Shown: positions 49,966 through 58,446 of the stretch, piece by piece
Layout: every line of letters starts with the position of its first letter
Numbering within the stretch: the stretch's first letter is position 1
From: Pseudoalteromonas ostreae
GTDB taxonomy: Bacteria; Pseudomonadota; Gammaproteobacteria; Enterobacterales; Alteromonadaceae
Direction of reading: 5' to 3'
Assembly: GCF_018069805.1 (NCBI RefSeq)
Contig: NZ_JAGPYN010000005.1
Coordinates: 62,001 to 126,000, forward strand
Length of the DNA: 64,000 nucleotides
The notes under the pieces: generated by a model
What the model was told of the DNA's origin: nothing
Seen by the model: only the letters and a program-made list of their open reading frames with translations
The model's database searches: none
Program-made: the position numbers and the translations under genes

Positions 49966-51401
49966 ACACGGTTGAACAGCATTTACTACACGACAGCCAG
50001 CTAAATCGAGAAGAACTCGAAAAAACATTAGCTTATATTCACCAGCATAAAGTTGATTATGCCGACCTTTATTTTCAATCTAGCCATCATGAGTCATGGG
50101 TATTAGAAGACGGCCTTGTTAAAGAAGGTTCTTATAATGTTGAGCGTGGTGTTGGCGTACGCGCGGTGAGTGGTGAAAAAACCGGTTTTTCATACTCAGA
50201 TGCTATTAATCTTGAAGCGCTTAATAAAGCCGCAACAGCTGCACGAAGTATTGCCGAAGCCGGTGAAGATAAAGCGGTTAAAGTATTTAGTGATGTGGCT
50301 GCAAAACAGCAGTTTGCACCGCATCAGCCTATTTCTAGCATGAGCGATACCGATAAAGTTAATTTGTTACGTGAACTTGAAAACTATATTCGCGAGTTAG
50401 CCCCTGATGCTGAGCAAGTGATCAGCTCAATGTCTGCGGTATACGAGGAAGTATTAATTGCAGCCAGCGATGGCACCTTTGCAACAGATATTCGCCCATT
50501 GATACGTTTAAATTGCTCGGTATTACTTGAAAAAGACGGCCGCCGTGAACGCGGTGGCGCAGGTGGTGGCGCACGTTTAGACTATGGTTACTTTAAAGAG
50601 CTGGTGGATGGTAAGCCGCGTTGGATGGGTTTTGCAGAAGAAGCCGTTCGTCAAGCTAAAGTAAACTTAGAAGCTATTGATGCCCCTGCAGGTACTATGG
50701 AAGTGGTATTAGGTAATGGCTGGCCAGGTGTGTTGTTACACGAAGCGGTAGGCCATGGCCTCGAGGGTGACTTTAACCGTAAAGGCGCATCTGCGTTTAG
50801 CGGTAAAGTAGGGCAAAAAGTCGCTTCAGAGCTATGTACTGTGGTTGATGATGGCACTATGGCCGATCGCCGTGGTTCACTTAATGTTGATGACGAAGGC
50901 ACGCCAGCAGCCTATAACGTACTTATCGAAAACGGTATTTTAAAAGGCTATATGCAAGATAAAATGAACGCGCGTTTGATGGGGGTAAACCCAACAGGTA
51001 ACGCACGTCGTGAGTCATACGCGCATTTACCAATGCCACGTATGACCAACACTTACATGTTAGGTGGCGAGCACAGCCAAGCTGATATTATCAGCACGGT
51101 TAAAAAAGGCGTGTTTGCCCCTAATTTTGGTGGCGGCCAAGTGGATATCACCTCAGGTAAGTTTGTGTTTAGTGCCTCAGAAGCTTACTTAATTGAAAAT
51201 GGTAAAATTACTCAGCCAATTAAAGGGGCAACATTAATTGGTAATGGCCCTGAGGTTATGCAACAAATCTCTATGGTAGGTAATGATTTAGCGCTTGATA
51301 AAGGCGTAGGAGTATGTGGTAAAGACGGCCAAAGTGTACCTGTAGGCGTTGGCCAGCCAAGCCTGAAAATTGATCAGTTAACAGTAGGCGGTACTGCTTA
51401 A
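49962..51401 (+). CDS. tldD: TldD metalloprotease
   Basis: TldD pairs with TldE/PmbA to form a zinc protease that degrades unfolded peptides, matures microcin B17 and degrades CcdA. The 479-aa protein has the HExxxH motif in [19 protein letters not shown] (near 263-268), with a later zinc ligand in the C-terminal domain. [20 protein letters not shown] lies at the N-terminus. It overlaps the nitrilase stop by four bases. pmbA is not in the window. Confidence 0.97.
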   Translation: MNTVEQHLLHDSQLNREELEKTLAYIHQHKVDYADLYFQSSHHESWVLEDGLVKEGSYNVERGVGVRAVSGEKTGFSYSDAINLEALNKAATAARSIAEAGEDKAVKVFSDVAAKQQFAPHQPISSMSDTDKVNLLRELENYIRELAPDAEQVISSMSAVYEEVLIAASDGTFATDIRPLIRLNCSVLLEKDGRRERGGAGGGARLDYGYFKELVDGKPRWMGFAEEAVRQAKVNLEAIDAPAGTMEVVLGNGWPGVLLHEAVGHGLEGDFNRKGASAFSGKVGQKVASELCTVVDDGTMADRRGSLNVDDEGTPAAYNVLIENGILKGYMQDKMNARLMGVNPTGNARRESYAHLPMPRMTNTYMLGGEHSQADIISTVKKGVFAPNFGGGQVDITSGKFVFSASEAYLIENGKITQPIKGATLIGNGPEVMQQISMVGNDLALDKGVGVCGKDGQSVPVGVGQPSLKIDQLTVGGTA

Positions 51402-51427
51402 CTTTATAACTGCCAAACGCTATAAAT

Positions 51428-51466
51428 AAAACCTTGAAAGTGCAAACTCTCAAGGTTTTATTTTGT
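51428..51466. terminator. Terminator between tldD and the LysR gene
   Basis: AAAACCTTGA and TCAAGGTTTT form a 10-bp stem with a 12-base loop, with T-rich sequence after it on the plus strand, between convergent genes. Confidence 0.8.
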
Positions 51467-51487
51467 CGGCTGCTTATTGTTTTGAGG

Positions 51488-52381
51488 TTAAATTTGCTGC
51501 TGAAAAAAATCCATAAATGCGGCAACTTGTCGTGGCTGAAATTGCCTTGATGGGTAAAGAAACTGTAAGCCAATTTGTTGTTTATCTTTATTACTAAAAC
51601 CGAGAATATAATCATCAAGTAGCGTCACTAAATTACCCTTAGTCAGATCATCATTAATATCTACCATTGATTTTAGAGCAATACCTGCACCGTTAATTGC
51701 CCACTGTCTGATCACTGCACCATCACTGCTACTCATAGCTACAGGTACGCGAATTACCTCGTCTTTAAAATGCCAATCATGCATCGATTGACCAAGTCTC
51801 TCCATTACTAAGCAGCGATGGTTTAATAAATCGCTTGGTTGTAAAGGTTGGCCATGTATTTTTAAATATTCAGCTGAAGCACATAACACACGCTTATTGG
51901 CTTTGATCATTCGGCTAATCAAATTACTATCGGGTAAGTTTCCAAAGCGAATAGCAATATCAATGCCTTCTTCAACTAGATTAACTAAGCCATCGGTTAA
52001 ATGCAGGTGTGGTTTTACTTGTGGATTCTGTGCTACAAATTTAGCTATTGCAGGGGCAACAAACTGTTTACCAAAGTCAGAGGGTGCGGTTATTTTGAGG
52101 CTACCCGAAAGAGTGCTTTTACTAAGCTGAATACTTTGCTCTGCGGCATCAATTTCAGCAATCACTCTTAAACAGCCTTGAAAAAAGTGCTCTCCAGCCT
52201 CGGTTAATTTAATACTTCGAGTATTACGTATTAAGAGTCGGGTTTGATAGTGATTTTCAAGCTGGTTGATACGTGCCGTCATACTCGCAGGCGATAAACC
52301 AATTTTTCGCCCAGCTGCAGCAAGCCCGCCAGAGCGCACCACATGAACAAAAAGCTGCATATCATCAATCTTAGCCATCAT
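51488..52381 (-). CDS. LysR-family transcriptional regulator
   Basis: The 297-aa protein has the LysR winged helix at about 2-62 (MQLFVHVVRSGGLAAAGRKI, then LSPASMTARINQLENHY) and a periplasmic-binding-like effector domain from about 92 on. SLKITAPSDFGKQFVAPAIAKF and FGNLPDSNLISR fit the subgroup that acts on quinone, aldehyde or NemA-type reductase genes. It is divergent from the VOC/old-yellow-enzyme run and probably controls it, with a possible operator at 52420-52443. The ligand is unknown. Confidence 0.9.
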   Translation of the reverse strand: MMAKIDDMQLFVHVVRSGGLAAAGRKIGLSPASMTARINQLENHYQTRLLIRNTRSIKLTEAGEHFFQGCLRVIAEIDAAEQSIQLSKSTLSGSLKITAPSDFGKQFVAPAIAKFVAQNPQVKPHLHLTDGLVNLVEEGIDIAIRFGNLPDSNLISRMIKANKRVLCASAEYLKIHGQPLQPSDLLNHRCLVMERLGQSMHDWHFKDEVIRVPVAMSSSDGAVIRQWAINGAGIALKSMVDINDDLTKGNLVTLLDDYILGFSNKDKQQIGLQFLYPSRQFQPRQVAAFMDFFQQQI

Positions 52382-52419
52382 TCTTTACTCTTTATAGTTC
52401 AGTATTAATGAATAGTGTT

Positions 52420-52443
52420 TTTGATATTAACTCAATTATCAAA
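52420..52443. promoter_or_regulatory. Candidate LysR-type operator
   Basis: TTTGATA and TATCAAA form a perfect 7-bp inverted repeat with a 10-base spacer, containing the T-N11-A type pattern of LysR sites, placed between the divergent LysR and VOC genes. Confidence 0.45.
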
Positions 52444-52493
52444 TTTAAGTAAATAGTTAAACTGGTTGTACTCATTATCAACAGAGAAAGTTT

Positions 52494-53161
52494 ATGCGTT
52501 TAGATCATGTATTAATTTCTAGTTGTGATTACCAGGCGGTGCGACAGTTCTTTATAAATTCAGTTGGGCTAGTTGAAGGGTATCGTCCGCCTTTCCCTTT
52601 CGAGGGGGCATGGTTATACGGCAGTGATAATGTTGCTTTGATTCATTTGGTTAATGCCACGGGTAATAAAGCGCAACAGGGTTACTTATCAGCATTAAAC
52701 AGCAAAACCCAAGGCCGAGGAGTGGTAGATCACATTGCGATTCGTAGCATAGGTTATCAAGGATTGAAAAGTCGCTTAGCGCAAACAGGTATAAGCTACT
52801 TTGAGCGAACCGTGCCAGAGCTATTAGAGCAGCAAGTATTTATATACCCAAACCACCTCAAGATGCGAGTTTCAGTTGGAATTAAAAGCGATTTAGGCAA
52901 GGCATTGATTGCAAGTAATAGTGATTCTATTTTTAAAGTCAATAACGCAGTATAAATTGCTTTTAAACCAACCCTTTGGGCGTTTCACAGGCACTTACTC
53001 TCATCGTTGTTACTTCTTAAAAGGGACTGCCATTGTTGCAAAGTAACGCCTTGATATTAAGCCCCTGTGAAACGCTGAATTCTGCACATTGAGGTGGCTT
53101 GGGTATACAAGGACCAGAAGAGATAAAGGTCGAAATGCTATTTAGTAGTGATGAAATTTAA
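52494..53161 (+). pseudogene. VOC (glyoxalase-like) family protein gene split by a MITE-like insertion
   Basis: The readable frame (52494-52955) gives 153 residues: a VOC fold with metal ligands H5 (MRLDHVLI) and H80 (VVDHIAI) up to residue 117 (EQQVFI). From residue 118 on the codons come from an inserted element, and the expected final Glu ligand is missing. If 52845-53107 is removed, codon 117 joins QGPEEIKVEMLFSSDEI and a stop at 53159-53161; KVEM supplies the missing metal-binding Glu, and total length becomes 134, normal for VOC. The present product is a chimera that probably lacks activity. The intact gene would end 39 bp before the reductase gene. The substrate is unknown. Confidence 0.8.
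52845..53105. mobile_element. 261-bp MITE-like element with TA target duplication
   Basis: The ends TACCCAAACCACCTCAA (52845) and the reverse complement of the right end, TACCCAAGCCACCTCAA (to 53105), differ at one of 17 bases and remain partly similar inwards. TA flanks both sides (52843-52844 and 53106-53107). Inside, CGTTTCACAGG (52981-52991) pairs perfectly with 53064-53074, and GTTACTT (53009-53015) with 53041-53047, so the element folds into nested hairpins. There is no transposase gene; a TA-targeting enzyme such as IS630/Tc1-mariner acting in trans is inferred. Confidence 0.85.
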
Positions 53162-53200
53162 TTTAAATCCAGATAAACATTATTTATAAGAGAGTTAGTT

Positions 53201-54301
53201 ATGTCTATAGAATCCTTATTTGAAGCTAAAACACTCGGTGGCATGGTCACGCAAAATAGAATTGTGATGGCACCTATGACCCGTTCGCGAACTGCGCAAC
53301 CGGGCGATATTCCTACTGAACTGATGGCCACTTATTATGCGCAGCGTGCTACTGCAGGGCTGATTATTTCTGAAGCAACACAAATTTCTGCTCAGGGCAA
53401 AGGTTACTCATTTACGCCAGGTATTTACACGCAAGCACAAATTGAAGGTTGGAAGCAAGTAACACAGGCCGTGCACAAAGAAGGTGGTAAAATATTTTTA
53501 CAACTTTGGCACGTTGGTAGAATGTCGCACTCTTCATTTCATCATGATGGAACGCCAGTTGCCCCATCTGCACTTGCTCCAGATGCACAAGTTTGGGTGG
53601 TAGGCGATGATGGAGAAGGACGGATGCTTGACTGCCCAACCCCACGAGCACTAAGTGTTAAAGAAATTAAAGAAATAGTAAATGATTATAAGCAAGCGGC
53701 AATTAACGCGATTGAGGCTGGTTTCGATGGCGTTGAAATACATGGAGGTAACGGGTATTTAATTGATCAGTTTTTAAGACGTTCAGCGAATAAGCGCACA
53801 GATGAATATGGCGGTAGCCAAGAAAACCGTATTCGTTTTGCCTGTGAAATTATTGGCGCAATTAGTAATGCCATTGGAGCTCATAAAGTGGGTATTAGAT
53901 TAGCGCCTTTTATCACTCAGCGTGGTATGGGTGATAGTGAAGCAATTGACACTATTTTATTAGCAGCAAAGCAATTTGAGCAAATTGGTATTGCGTATAT
54001 TCATCTTGCCGAAGCGGACTGGGACGATGCGCCCAGTGTAACACCAGAGTTTAGAGTCGCACTTCGTCAGTATTTTAGTGGCGCGATTATTGTTGCCGGT
54101 AATTATACCGAGCATTCAGGTGCGCAGCTTATTGAACAAGGTCTTGCCGATTACATTGCATTCGGTCGTCGTTTTATTGCCAACCCAGACTTACCGTATC
54201 GTATTCAAGAGCAACTGCCACTAAACACGATTACCGATGGGAGTACATTGTTTGGCGGTACAGCCAAAGGTTATACCGATTACCCAGCGTATCAAAAGTA
54301 A
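53201..54301 (+). CDS. nemA: Old yellow enzyme family alkene reductase (NemA-like)
   Basis: This FMN-dependent ene-reductase acts on N-ethylmaleimide, quinones, nitro compounds or other electrophiles using NADPH. The 366-aa TIM barrel shows RIVMAPMTRSRT near 20-31, LQLWHVGRMSH near 101-111, and the substrate-binding HGGNGYLIDQFLRRSAN (H and N of the H-x-x-N pair). The FMN-phosphate region is VAGNYTEHSG and IAFGRRFIANPDL. It lies 39 bp after the original VOC stop, and the pair resembles nemRA-gloA-type detoxification sets. Exact substrate unknown. Confidence 0.9.
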   Translation: MSIESLFEAKTLGGMVTQNRIVMAPMTRSRTAQPGDIPTELMATYYAQRATAGLIISEATQISAQGKGYSFTPGIYTQAQIEGWKQVTQAVHKEGGKIFLQLWHVGRMSHSSFHHDGTPVAPSALAPDAQVWVVGDDGEGRMLDCPTPRALSVKEIKEIVNDYKQAAINAIEAGFDGVEIHGGNGYLIDQFLRRSANKRTDEYGGSQENRIRFACEIIGAISNAIGAHKVGIRLAPFITQRGMGDSEAIDTILLAAKQFEQIGIAYIHLAEADWDDAPSVTPEFRVALRQYFSGAIIVAGNYTEHSGAQLIEQGLADYIAFGRRFIANPDLPYRIQEQLPLNTITDGSTLFGGTAKGYTDYPAYQK

Positions 54302-54332
54302 CTTTTTTTAACTGAAAATATAAGGGCTAAAA

Positions 54333-54872
54333 ATGGTTAATTTTTCAAACTCAGTAGTTACTTTACTGATCAGCGGGCTGTTTAGTAGTGCCAGTTTTGC
54401 GGCTGAATTTAGTTTATCGAGCCCTGATTTACAGCTAGGGCAGGCAATAAAGAGTGAGCAATATTGGAATAGCTTTGGTTGTCAGGGGAGTAATGTTAGG
54501 CCACAACTTAAATGGCAAAATGCGCCTAAGAAAGCCAAAAGCTTTGCCGTGACAGTGTATGACAATGACGCACCAACTGGCAGTGGTTTTTGGCACTGGG
54601 TAGTACATGATATTCCTCTTACTAGTAACTCACTATCTTCAACGATCTTGCCCAAAGGAGCCATTGAAGGTAATACAGATATGGGGAAGCCCGGATACCT
54701 TGGGCCATGTCCACCAGAAGGACGCAAGCATAGCTACACCTATAAAGTGTATGCATTGGATGTAGAAAAATTAGCTGTTCCACAAGGGGCAACAAGTGCA
54801 CTTACAGGGTTTTTCTTACACCAACACTCTTTGCAAACAGCCGAGATCACAGTAACGGCAGGACCGCGTTAA
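54333..54872 (+). CDS. Exported PEBP / YbhB-YbcL family protein
   Basis: The 179-aa protein has a signal peptide (cleavage near ASFAA-EF, residue 24) and a phosphatidylethanolamine-binding-protein fold: NVRPQLKWQNAPKKAKSFA, AVTVYDNDAP, GSGFWHWVVHDIP and GPCPPEGRKHSYTYKVYALD. The family binds anionic ligands, but its bacterial role is unclear. It follows the reductase by 31 bp with an AAGGG ribosome site and is likely in the same operon. Confidence 0.9.
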   Translation: MVNFSNSVVTLLISGLFSSASFAAEFSLSSPDLQLGQAIKSEQYWNSFGCQGSNVRPQLKWQNAPKKAKSFAVTVYDNDAPTGSGFWHWVVHDIPLTSNSLSSTILPKGAIEGNTDMGKPGYLGPCPPEGRKHSYTYKVYALDVEKLAVPQGATSALTGFFLHQHSLQTAEITVTAGPR

Positions 54873-54890
54873 TTAGCTTAGGAGATAAAA

Positions 54891-55823
54891 ATGAAGGCTT
54901 TACCTTTACTCATTCTTTTAATGGCACTGTGCAGCAGTAAGCTATTAAATGCAGCCCCACTACCTGAGAAATCAGGTTATTGGCCTGATGATGCACAATT
55001 AGTGATTTCTATTTCAATGCAATTTGAGGCCACAGCACAAGATAGCTCTGATGCAGGGCCGTTTCCTCAAATAGAGCAGGGTTATCGCGATACGATTTCG
55101 CCTACTTGGTATCAGTATGGGATGAATGAAGGGATCCCGCGATTACTTGATCTATGGGATAAACATAATATTAAAGTTACCTCTCATATGGTGGGCAGGG
55201 CTGTGGAATTAAATCCAGCACTTGCTAAAGAAGTGGTTTCGCGAGGGCATGAAGCATCGGGTCACGGCCAAACATGGACACCACAATATTCGATGAGTGT
55301 TGAACAAGAGCGCGCTTCATATATTAAAAGTGCAGATATTATCGAAAAAGTGACAGGCATGCGGCCGGTTGGCTTTAATGCATTTTGGATGAGACACTCA
55401 AAAAATACACTTACGCTTTTGCAAGAGCTGGGGTTTATTTATCATATTGATGATCTATCGCGTGATGAGCCTTCTTTTACACCAGTAAATAATAAGCCTT
55501 TTGTGGTTGTACCTTATACTTTTCGTAATAACGACATTGTGCGCTATTCAGGAAGCACCGCTATGACGGCTCGAGCCTACTTGCAAGAGTTAAAGGATGA
55601 GTTTGACGTGTTATACGCTGAAGGAAAACACAGAAGACGAATGATGTCGATAAGTGCTCATGACCGTATTGCAGGAACGCCTGCACGGGTAAAAGCGCTT
55701 GATGATTTTATCCAGTATGCAAAACAGCATACTGGTGTTAAGTTCATGCGAAAAGATAACATAGCCCGTTGGATAATGAAGCAAAATAATGTGCCTACTA
55801 ATCCGGCACGTACATTTAAATAG
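54891..55823 (+). CDS. Exported polysaccharide deacetylase (NodB-homology) family protein
   Basis: The 310-aa protein has a signal peptide (to about residue 21, LLNAA) and a NodB-type barrel: LVISISMQFEA in place of the usual TFDD motif, GIPRLLDLWDKHNIKVTSHM, GHEASGHGQTWTP (the HxxxH metal-site region) and IDDLSRDEPSF. The changed first motif resembles the PuuE/allantoinase-like group rather than chitin deacetylases. It may act on a small amide or an envelope glycan; this cannot be settled here. The ATG follows TAGGAG, 18 bp after the PEBP gene. Confidence 0.85.
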   Translation: MKALPLLILLMALCSSKLLNAAPLPEKSGYWPDDAQLVISISMQFEATAQDSSDAGPFPQIEQGYRDTISPTWYQYGMNEGIPRLLDLWDKHNIKVTSHMVGRAVELNPALAKEVVSRGHEASGHGQTWTPQYSMSVEQERASYIKSADIIEKVTGMRPVGFNAFWMRHSKNTLTLLQELGFIYHIDDLSRDEPSFTPVNNKPFVVVPYTFRNNDIVRYSGSTAMTARAYLQELKDEFDVLYAEGKHRRRMMSISAHDRIAGTPARVKALDDFIQYAKQHTGVKFMRKDNIARWIMKQNNVPTNPARTFK

Positions 55824-55834
55824 AGGAGCCTGAT

Positions 55835-56056
55835 ATGTGGTCATTTATTAAACGTTATAAATATGTGGTTGGTTGTTTGTTTTTGAGTCTATTGTGCGCT
55901 ATTAGTTTCTATTTACAAGGTGGTTACATTGATGAGAATGGCATGTTAGTGGAAGCGTTTTTCTTAATACCATTATCTTGGCTTTTTTTTGTACTTTCTG
56001 TAATTGTATTTTTAATCATGAAGTTACAAGGAAGGAAAGTGATAATTAAAAGGTAA
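55835..56056 (+). CDS. DUF3955 small membrane protein
   Basis: This 73-aa protein has two transmembrane helices (about 9-27 and 40-62) and the family pattern GYIDENGMLVEAFFLIPLSWLF, split between the helices as YIDENGMLVEAFFLIPL. Function unknown. A GAGGAG ribosome site lies close to the ATG and the gap to the deacetylase is 11 bp, so it ends the operon. Confidence 0.75.
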   Translation: MWSFIKRYKYVVGCLFLSLLCAISFYLQGGYIDENGMLVEAFFLIPLSWLFFVLSVIVFLIMKLQGRKVIIKR

Positions 56057-56145
56057 AACATCTAGTTACACTTATATTGTTCACTTTATTTAAAAAGTGC
56101 TACAAAGTAGGTACTTGAATAACCCCTGATACTTTAGGAAGTGAA

Positions 56146-56715
56146 ATGTCTCATCGTTTTTTATGTTTGTTGCTTTTGATATTGTTATCAGGGTGTACTT
56201 CTTTATCTCAACAAGAGTGCGCAGAAGCTAATTGGCAGCAGTTAGGTTATAGCCATGGCCAACAAGGCTATACATATGAGCGAGGCAAAGAAATCATAGC
56301 CACTTGTCGTGAATTTGGTATTACCGCGCAGTTAAATGAGTATCAGGCAAGTTACCAGCAAGGCCTTGCTGTGTATTGTGAACCTGAAAATGGCTTTACC
56401 CTAGGTTTACGAGGCGATGCGTATAACGGGGTTTGTAATGACACACAGTTTAGAAAAGCATGGCAAGAGGGTAACGAGCGTTATCAATTTGAAGCAAGGA
56501 AAGCCGAGATAGATGATCGACTTAATAATATTAATTGGCGGTTGCAATCTATTAGTAATGAATTAGCGAGTGATAAACCGTCAAGTAGTCAAAATAAAGA
56601 GTTACGCCGAGAAAGAGAACAGTTGGAGAGAGAGCGTCGTGATTTAAGAAAAGAAAAAGCACTTCAGCCATTACTCAACAAGTTTCCTTCATGGCATTTT
56701 GAGTATGAACTATAA
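56146..56715 (+). CDS. DUF2799 lipoprotein
   Basis: The signal MSHRFLCLLLLILLSGC has a lipobox LSGC with Cys at residue 17. The mature protein has the DUF2799 pattern (NWQQLGYSHGQQGYTYER, ITAQLNEYQASYQQGLAVYC) and a C-terminal charged coiled coil (about 115-175). Function of the family is unknown; it is envelope-located. It is followed 30 bp later by a second lipoprotein gene. Confidence 0.85.
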   Translation: MSHRFLCLLLLILLSGCTSLSQQECAEANWQQLGYSHGQQGYTYERGKEIIATCREFGITAQLNEYQASYQQGLAVYCEPENGFTLGLRGDAYNGVCNDTQFRKAWQEGNERYQFEARKAEIDDRLNNINWRLQSISNELASDKPSSSQNKELRREREQLERERRDLRKEKALQPLLNKFPSWHFEYEL

Positions 56716-56745
56716 TTTATAACGTATTCTTTTACGGTGATTAAT

Positions 56746-56994
56746 ATGAAAGTAATGTCAATTTTAATAACACTTCTGCTCCTCAGTGGGTGTGCGTCAC
56801 AGGAAATGCCAGACGGATATAGCAATGAGGTGTTTGCTGAGCATGAGTGCTTAGGTGGTGAAGTTGAGACTGACTACAACTATACAATCTTTAGTTCTGA
56901 CGAAGATGAAAGTAATAAGAGCACGGTTCAATCAACTTGTCAGCCAGTAAAAACTGAAACTGAGTTTGAGCGAGATATTAGATCGGGAGGCTAG
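56746..56994 (+). CDS. Small lipoprotein of unknown function, 82 aa
   Basis: The frame opens at GTG 56737, but ATG 56746 with GGTGA upstream gives a standard lipoprotein signal MKVMSILITLLLLSGC (lipobox LSGC). The mature part of about 67 residues is acidic, with two more Cys (in HECLGGEVETDY and QSTCQPVKT) that could form a disulfide. I recognise no family. It probably shares a transcript with the DUF2799 gene. Confidence 0.65.
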   Translation: MKVMSILITLLLLSGCASQEMPDGYSNEVFAEHECLGGEVETDYNYTIFSSDEDESNKSTVQSTCQPVKTETEFERDIRSGG

Positions 56995-57004
56995 CGTTAA
57001 AAGC

Positions 57005-57037
57005 TTAACTCACTTCAGTTTTAATCAAGTGAGTTAA
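57005..57037. terminator. Terminator between the lipoprotein and mscS-family genes
   Basis: TTAACTCACTT and AAGTGAGTTAA form a perfect 11-bp stem with an 11-base loop. The minus strand continues GCTTTT, so it best serves the minus-strand channel gene. It lies between convergent genes. Confidence 0.65.
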
Positions 57038-57065
57038 ACTATGTCCATATAGTGGCATATTCTTA

Positions 57066-57902
57066 TTATATGTGAGAGTTACTGCTTTGTTGTTTTGCAG
57101 CTTCACAGTACCAAAGCTCCATAAAAAAGGCAGTTAGCTTATGCTCTATTCCCAGCGCCTTGTCAGTGGGACAGAATAAAGTGAAGCTGGCTTTAAACTC
57201 GCCTAATTCGGTGGTGCTAAAGTGTATTTCAGGCTCAGGGCCAGATATTTTTGCATCTAGCTTTCTTTCGATAATCGAATTATAACGACCAGCCACATCT
57301 TGAAACTCTTCACAATACTGTTTCGCTTTCGTGGTCAAAGTTTCGTAAATTGGATACGGATTAAAACTTTCTTTACGCACAATACTAAAGTGATGTGTGG
57401 TAAAGCGTTTTACAAAGTTCAAGTTTTTAATAGGACTAGTGATCAGCTTATTATTCGGAATATAAATGGTTTTGCGAGAAAATTGATAAGTGTGCATGTC
57501 AATTTCATGCATGGTGGTTTTGATCCAATCTGTTTCAGCAATTTCACCATAGTACTCACCAACCTGTACCCAGTCACCAACCCGAAACGGGCGCGTGGTA
57601 ACTAAATAGAAAAAGCCAATTATACATTGAATAAACTCTCTGGTCGCAAATACAATAGCCACTGCAAATGCTGCGATCGACAGCGCAAAGTTCTGGATTT
57701 CAGTAGACCATACAAATAGCAGTAATAGCACTGTTGCTAAGTTAATAAAGTGCTTAATATTGTGCGAAATATAGCGAATATCTTTTTCTTTTTTTTCTGC
57801 TTTATGGCGCGCAAATTTGTCAACCAGCGCTTTAAGAGTAAACGCAATAGTGATCATTGCTAATGAAATAAGTACCGGATGGAGCAGTAAATCTTTGTTC
57901 AT
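57066..57902 (-). CDS. MscS-family mechanosensitive ion channel
   Basis: The 278-aa protein has three hydrophobic segments (about 9-26, 48-70 and 72-100), the last corresponding to the pore helix IQNFALSIAAFAVAIVFATR, and the beta domain TRPFRVGDWVQVGEYYGEI followed by IYIPNNKLITSPIKNL. This is the small-conductance channel family that opens on hypo-osmotic stress. It is close to E. coli MscS in size (286 aa), but its sequence resembles other subtypes, so I give no symbol. Confidence 0.9.
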   Translation of the reverse strand: MNKDLLLHPVLISLAMITIAFTLKALVDKFARHKAEKKEKDIRYISHNIKHFINLATVLLLLFVWSTEIQNFALSIAAFAVAIVFATREFIQCIIGFFYLVTTRPFRVGDWVQVGEYYGEIAETDWIKTTMHEIDMHTYQFSRKTIYIPNNKLITSPIKNLNFVKRFTTHHFSIVRKESFNPYPIYETLTTKAKQYCEEFQDVAGRYNSIIERKLDAKISGPEPEIHFSTTELGEFKASFTLFCPTDKALGIEHKLTAFFMELWYCEAAKQQSSNSHI

Positions 57903-58280
57903 AAATTCCTAATTGATGGAGCGTTAATAAAAAATAACACCCGCCCATATTAGCTAAATTTTGTAGATTTAACCACGACAGAAAAGTAATAAAGTAGCAT
58001 GACTGTGATGATGGCAATAAAAAACCGTAATAAGGTGATCGCTAATATCGCTAAGGTGGACACATGAAGCACATTATCATCCGCTAGTTTAATACAGTGT
58101 CGAGTTTTTACGGAAAGTGGGGTCGAACCGTGATCTGCAAGTTATACAAATTCATAGCTTAATTTTTTACTATTAGCCCATGAATAATATAGAAAGGAAA
58201 CTTGTGTATAAGTGATAAGCAGAACACTGAAACTTTCTTGTGGAAAAAACAACCGTCGAGTAGCAATATGATAAAAGTGC
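57903..58280. other. Intergenic region before rplM, no supported gene
   Basis: The gap between the MscS gene and rplM carries no supported coding frame. A minus-strand frame at 58142-58384 covers the predicted rplM promoter and has no ribosome site or family likeness. Confidence 0.4.
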
Positions 58281-58289
58281 TGGTATACT
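58281..58289 (+). promoter_or_regulatory. Extended -10 promoter of rplM-rpsI with GC-rich discriminator
   Basis: TGG-TATACT is an extended -10, followed by CCCGCGTC, a GC-rich discriminator as in stringently controlled ribosomal promoters. The -35 is weak. It would give a leader of about 150 nt. Confidence 0.5.
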
Positions 58290-58391
58290 CCCGCGTCTGC
58301 CACGTTGCGTTCTATTGCCTTCATTAGATTAGCCTCTTTTGAATGGCGCAAAAGTCTTAAACTCGAAGGGGTTGGAGCAAACATTTAGAGC

Positions 58392-58411
58392 GGTAATTAA
58401 TAATAATTACC
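58392..58411 (+). promoter_or_regulatory. Hairpin in the rplM leader
   Basis: GGTAATT and AATTACC form a perfect 7-bp stem about 35 nt before the rplM ATG. L13 has been reported to repress its own operon in E. coli; whether this hairpin takes part is a guess. Confidence 0.35.
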
Positions 58412-58446
58412 TGTGGTTTTAATTGAAAAACATTGGATTTTTATAA

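Noticed and set aside
52848-52955. Tail of the VOC ORF read as a genuine C-terminus (PNHLKM resembles the usual PNGLKIE)
   Set aside because: The bases coding it are the inverted-repeat end of the inserted element; the true C-terminus is found after the element.
58110-58145. GGGGTCGAACCGTGATCTGC resembling a tRNA T-arm
   Set aside because: No acceptor stem, D-arm or anticodon arm can be folded around it.
58142-58384. 80-codon minus-strand frame upstream of rplM
   Set aside because: It covers the predicted rplM promoter, lacks a ribosome site and resembles no family.
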